A DNA stretch of 36,509 nucleotides from positions 1 to 36,509 of the forward strand of contig JASLAX010000016.1 of the NCBI GenBank assembly GCA_030146875.1, given 5' to 3'. The translations under genes and the position numbers were made by a program. The notes beneath the pieces were generated by a model. The model did no database searches, was not told the origin of the DNA, and saw only the letters and a program-made list of their open reading frames with translations. Of this stretch, positions 34,123-36,509 are shown in pieces. The stretch is from Longimicrobiaceae bacterium. GTDB lineage: Bacteria; Gemmatimonadota; Gemmatimonadetes; Longimicrobiales; Longimicrobiaceae. How positions within the stretch are numbered: position 1 is the stretch's first letter; the number at the start of each line of letters is the position of its first letter.

Positions 34123-34781
34123 CGCCCCCGCGAGGGCTCTTCCTGGCCATCGAGGGCGTGGACGGGTCGGGGAAGACCACGCAGGTGCGGCTGCTGGCCG
34201 AGCGCATCGCCGCCGCGGGGATCGACGTGGTCACCGCGCGCGAGCCCGGCTCCACCCCGCTGGGCGAGCGCGTGCGCGAGACGGTGCTGGCGGCGCTGGA
34301 CCTGAGCGTACCCGCGCGCAGCGAGCTCTTCCTGATGCTGGCGGCGCGCGCGGCCTTCGTGGAACAGGTGGTGCATCCGGCGGTGGCGAAGGGCACGGTC
34401 GTGCTGGCGGACCGCTTCGAGCTCTCCACCCTGGCGTACCAGGGCGCGGGGCGGGGGCTGCCGCTGGACGAGGTGCGGGCCTGCAACCGCTTCGCCACCG
34501 GCGGGCTGCGCCCCGACGCCACGCTGCTGCTGGACCTGGACCCGGACGAGGGGATGCGCCGGCAGGCGCGCGCGGGGAAGGACCAGGACCGCCTGGAGCG
34601 CGAGTCTCCGGGGTTCCACCGCCGGGTGGCGGAGGGGTACCGGGCGCACGCCGGGATCGTGGAAGGCGTCTTGCGGATCGACGCGGAGGGAAGCGTGGAG
34701 CAGGTGCACGCGCGGGTGACGGAGACGCTGTCGCGGCGCTTCCCCGAAACCTTTCCCGCGGAGAAGTTTATCAGGTCGTAG
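34119..34781 (+). CDS. tmk: Thymidylate kinase
   Basis: A 220-residue dTMP kinase. The P-loop is GVDGSGKTTQ (13-22), the dTMP-site motif is DRFELSTLAYQGAGRG (Asp98-Arg99), and the LID region is RRQARAGKDQDRLE (about 147-160). DRF replaces the commoner DRY, a conservative change. It starts at a GTG overlapping the previous stop, so a core DNA-precursor enzyme is translated by coupling from a signalling gene. A terminator hairpin follows. Confidence 0.95.
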   Translation: MTPPRGLFLAIEGVDGSGKTTQVRLLAERIAAAGIDVVTAREPGSTPLGERVRETVLAALDLSVPARSELFLMLAARAAFVEQVVHPAVAKGTVVLADRFELSTLAYQGAGRGLPLDEVRACNRFATGGLRPDATLLLDLDPDEGMRRQARAGKDQDRLERESPGFHRRVAEGYRAHAGIVEGVLRIDAEGSVEQVHARVTETLSRRFPETFPAEKFIRS

Positions 34782-34785
34782 CACC

Positions 34786-34812
34786 GGCGGGCCCGAGCGG
34801 GTCCGCCCTTCC
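34786..34812 (+). terminator. Terminator after tmk
   Basis: Arms GGCGGGCCCG and CGGGTCCGCC (34786-34795 and 34798-34807) pair with one G-U, followed by CTTCCGT. It begins 4 bases after the tmk stop and separates the five-gene chain from the protease gene. A second small hairpin GTCCCGC-A-GCGGGAC follows at about 34813-34827. Confidence 0.6.
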
Positions 34813-34841
34813 GTCCCGCAGCGGGACCTCTCGGAGGCCGA

Positions 34842-36479
34842 ATGAAGCTCAAGCGTACCATCGTCGCCCCCGCGCTGGTGGCTGGCGTCGCCCTCGTCTC
34901 CGGGGGATGGCTCCTGCAGCAGGGCGTATCGCAGAACGACAGCGTCTACCAGCGCGCCCGCATCTTCGACGAGGTGCTGCACTACGTGTCGGCCCGCTTC
35001 GTGGACCCGCACCCGTCCTCGGAGCTGTACGAGATGGCGGTGGAGGGGATGCTCGACCAGCTCGGCGACCCCCACACCACCTTCATGTCGGCCGACGAGT
35101 ACCGCTCGCTGCAGATCCAGACCACGGGCGAGTACGGCGGGCTGGGGATCCAGATCTCCGAGCGCGACGGGTGGATCACGGCGATGGCCATCCTCCCCGG
35201 CACCCCCGCCGAGCGCGCCGGCGTGCGCGTGGGCGACCGCATCGTGGAGATCGCGGGCCAGGCCACGCGCGGCTGGACCGACGACCAGGCGGTGAAGGTG
35301 CTGCGCGGCCCCAAGGGCAGCCCCATCGACGTGAAGATCCAGCGGCCGGGGATGGACGAGCTGATCCCGTTCCGCATCGTCCGCGAGTCCATCCACGTGC
35401 AGTCGGTGCCGTACGCGTACCTGATGCCGGGGAACGTGGGCTACGTGAACCTGACCGTCTTCTCCGAGACCTCGACCGACGAGATCCGCGCCGCCGTGGC
35501 GCGCCTGCAGCGGCAGGGGATGAAGTCGCTGGTGCTGGACCTGCGCGGCAACCCGGGCGGGCTGCTGGACCAGGGCGTCCAGGTCTCGGACCTGTTCCTC
35601 CCCTCCGGCCGCTCGATCGTGGAGACCCGCGCCCGCGACCCGCGCGAGAACGAGACGTACTCCTCCTCCACCCCCGAGACCTACGGCGACCTGCCGGTGA
35701 TCGTGCTGGTGGACGAGTACAGCGCCAGCGCGTCGGAGATCGTGGCCGGGGCGCTGCAGGACCACGACCGGGCGCTGGTGCTGGGCACGACCACGTACGG
35801 CAAGGGCTCGGTGCAGTCGCTCTTCCCGCTCTCGGGCGGGAACGTGCTGAAGATGACCACGGCCAAGTGGTTCACGCCCTCGGGCCGCTCCATCCAGAAG
35901 GAGGAGCGCAAGGGCGACGCGGCCGCCACGGCCGACACCACCATCGGCGGCGACGGCAACCCGATGGTGCAGGACACGGCGGCGCGGAAGGCGTACCGCA
36001 CCGGCGGGGGCCGCGTGGTCTACGGCGGCGGCGGGATCGTCCCCGACCTGATCGTGCGGCCGGACACGGCGACCGAGGCGGAGAAGGAGTTCTTCCGCGC
36101 GGCGGCCAAGGGCGGGAGCAAGTTCAACAACGTGCTCTTCCGCTACTCGATCGAGTACGCCCGCACGCACCCGCAGCTCCGGCCCGACTTCACGGTCACG
36201 CCCGAGATGCGCCGCGCCTTCTTCGAGGGGCTGCGCACCGAAGGGGTGGAGGTGACCTGGGAGCAGTTCCAGGCCGCCACCCGCTTCATCGACGCCCGCA
36301 TGGTGGACGAGATCGCCACCGCGAAGTTCGGGCGCCCGGTGGCGGCCGAGCGCGACGACGCGCACGACCGGGCGCTGCAGGAGGCGCTGCGGCTGGCCCG
36401 CGCGGCCCCGAACCAGGCGGCGCTCTTCCGCGCCGCCCAGGGAGCCCGCACGGCCGCGGGCGCCACGCCGCGGTCCTGA
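34842..36479 (+). CDS. S41-family C-terminal processing peptidase (CtpA-like)
   Basis: A 545-residue exported serine protease. An N-terminal signal or anchor (about 7-27) leads to an N-terminal helical region, a PDZ domain (about 92-176, GGLGIQISERDGW...GVRVGDRIVEI) and the S41 core (about 195-360). The Ser-Lys dyad is Ser296 (DEYSASASEIVAGALQD) and Lys321 (GKGSVQ), spaced 25 residues apart as in Escherichia coli Tsp. The C-terminal extension of about 180 residues is helical and longer than in small CtpA proteins. The ATG has GGAGG four bases upstream. It would trim or degrade envelope proteins. The last 30 bases of the window hold nothing. Confidence 0.94.
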   Translation: MKLKRTIVAPALVAGVALVSGGWLLQQGVSQNDSVYQRARIFDEVLHYVSARFVDPHPSSELYEMAVEGMLDQLGDPHTTFMSADEYRSLQIQTTGEYGGLGIQISERDGWITAMAILPGTPAERAGVRVGDRIVEIAGQATRGWTDDQAVKVLRGPKGSPIDVKIQRPGMDELIPFRIVRESIHVQSVPYAYLMPGNVGYVNLTVFSETSTDEIRAAVARLQRQGMKSLVLDLRGNPGGLLDQGVQVSDLFLPSGRSIVETRARDPRENETYSSSTPETYGDLPVIVLVDEYSASASEIVAGALQDHDRALVLGTTTYGKGSVQSLFPLSGGNVLKMTTAKWFTPSGRSIQKEERKGDAAATADTTIGGDGNPMVQDTAARKAYRTGGGRVVYGGGGIVPDLIVRPDTATEAEKEFFRAAAKGGSKFNNVLFRYSIEYARTHPQLRPDFTVTPEMRRAFFEGLRTEGVEVTWEQFQAATRFIDARMVDEIATAKFGRPVAAERDDAHDRALQEALRLARAAPNQAALFRAAQGARTAAGATPRS

Positions 36480-36509
36480 CGCCGGCCGGGGCGGCCGCGC
36501 TCCCCCGGG

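Overview
The window is about 36.5 kb of very GC-rich (roughly 70%) bacterial chromosome with dense coding, strong G/C preference at third codon positions and many GTG starts. The gene set is mostly housekeeping and cell envelope: secreted lipoproteins, a beta-barrel and a signal-peptide-bearing zinc phospholipase C suggest a cell with an outer membrane. GatCAB is present, so the organism makes Gln-tRNA and/or Asn-tRNA by transamidation. Composition and gene mix fit Gemmatimonadota (Longimicrobium-like), but this is an inference from style, not a proven assignment.

Layout. 1-140: the end of an IS5-type insertion sequence. 290-3532: a DksA/TraR-like zinc-finger regulator, then pyruvate phosphate dikinase on the minus strand. 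3877-5248: an ArsR/DUF2087 regulator and two small unknown genes behind a long leader, with a decayed reading frame after them. 5743-7371: proline-catabolic P5C dehydrogenase. 7857-12896: Fe-S biogenesis (NifU-like, Mrp) followed by gatC-gatA, a symmetric non-coding repeat element, and gatB. 12893-17895: mostly exported or membrane proteins (lipase-like lipoprotein, CPBP protease, PD40 propeller, DUF3574 lipoprotein, others) plus a cytosolic class I amidotransferase-like protein. 17892-21434 (minus): zinc phospholipase C, YtxH-like protein, a membrane coiled-coil protein, and a split, apparently degenerate NAD synthetase (intact nitrilase half plus a synthetase half without a PP-loop). 21777-25030 (plus): murA, a phasin-like coiled coil, pgeF and an aspartate/glutamate racemase. 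25144-29302 (minus): a small membrane protein coupled to an SPFH protein, a lipoprotein, a HAMP histidine kinase and mazG. 29326-36479 (plus): alr, a lipoprotein, a beta-barrel, a receiver-kinase fusion and tmk in one translationally coupled chain, then a C-terminal processing protease.

How the genes work together. Peptidoglycan supply is the clearest theme (murA, pgeF, Asp/Glu racemase, alr), alongside envelope maintenance (lipoproteins, beta-barrel, CtpA-type protease, CPBP protease, SPFH protein). The items most worth a second look are a MurA whose fosfomycin-target cysteine is aspartate, the NAD synthetase-like protein lacking its ATP-binding motif, a class I amidotransferase-like protein with Gln in place of the catalytic His, the coupled alr-lipoprotein-barrel-kinase-tmk operon, the MITE-like element between gatA and gatB, and the orphan small genes with a broken downstream frame. 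I found no CRISPR array, tRNA, rRNA, prophage or recognisable defence system.
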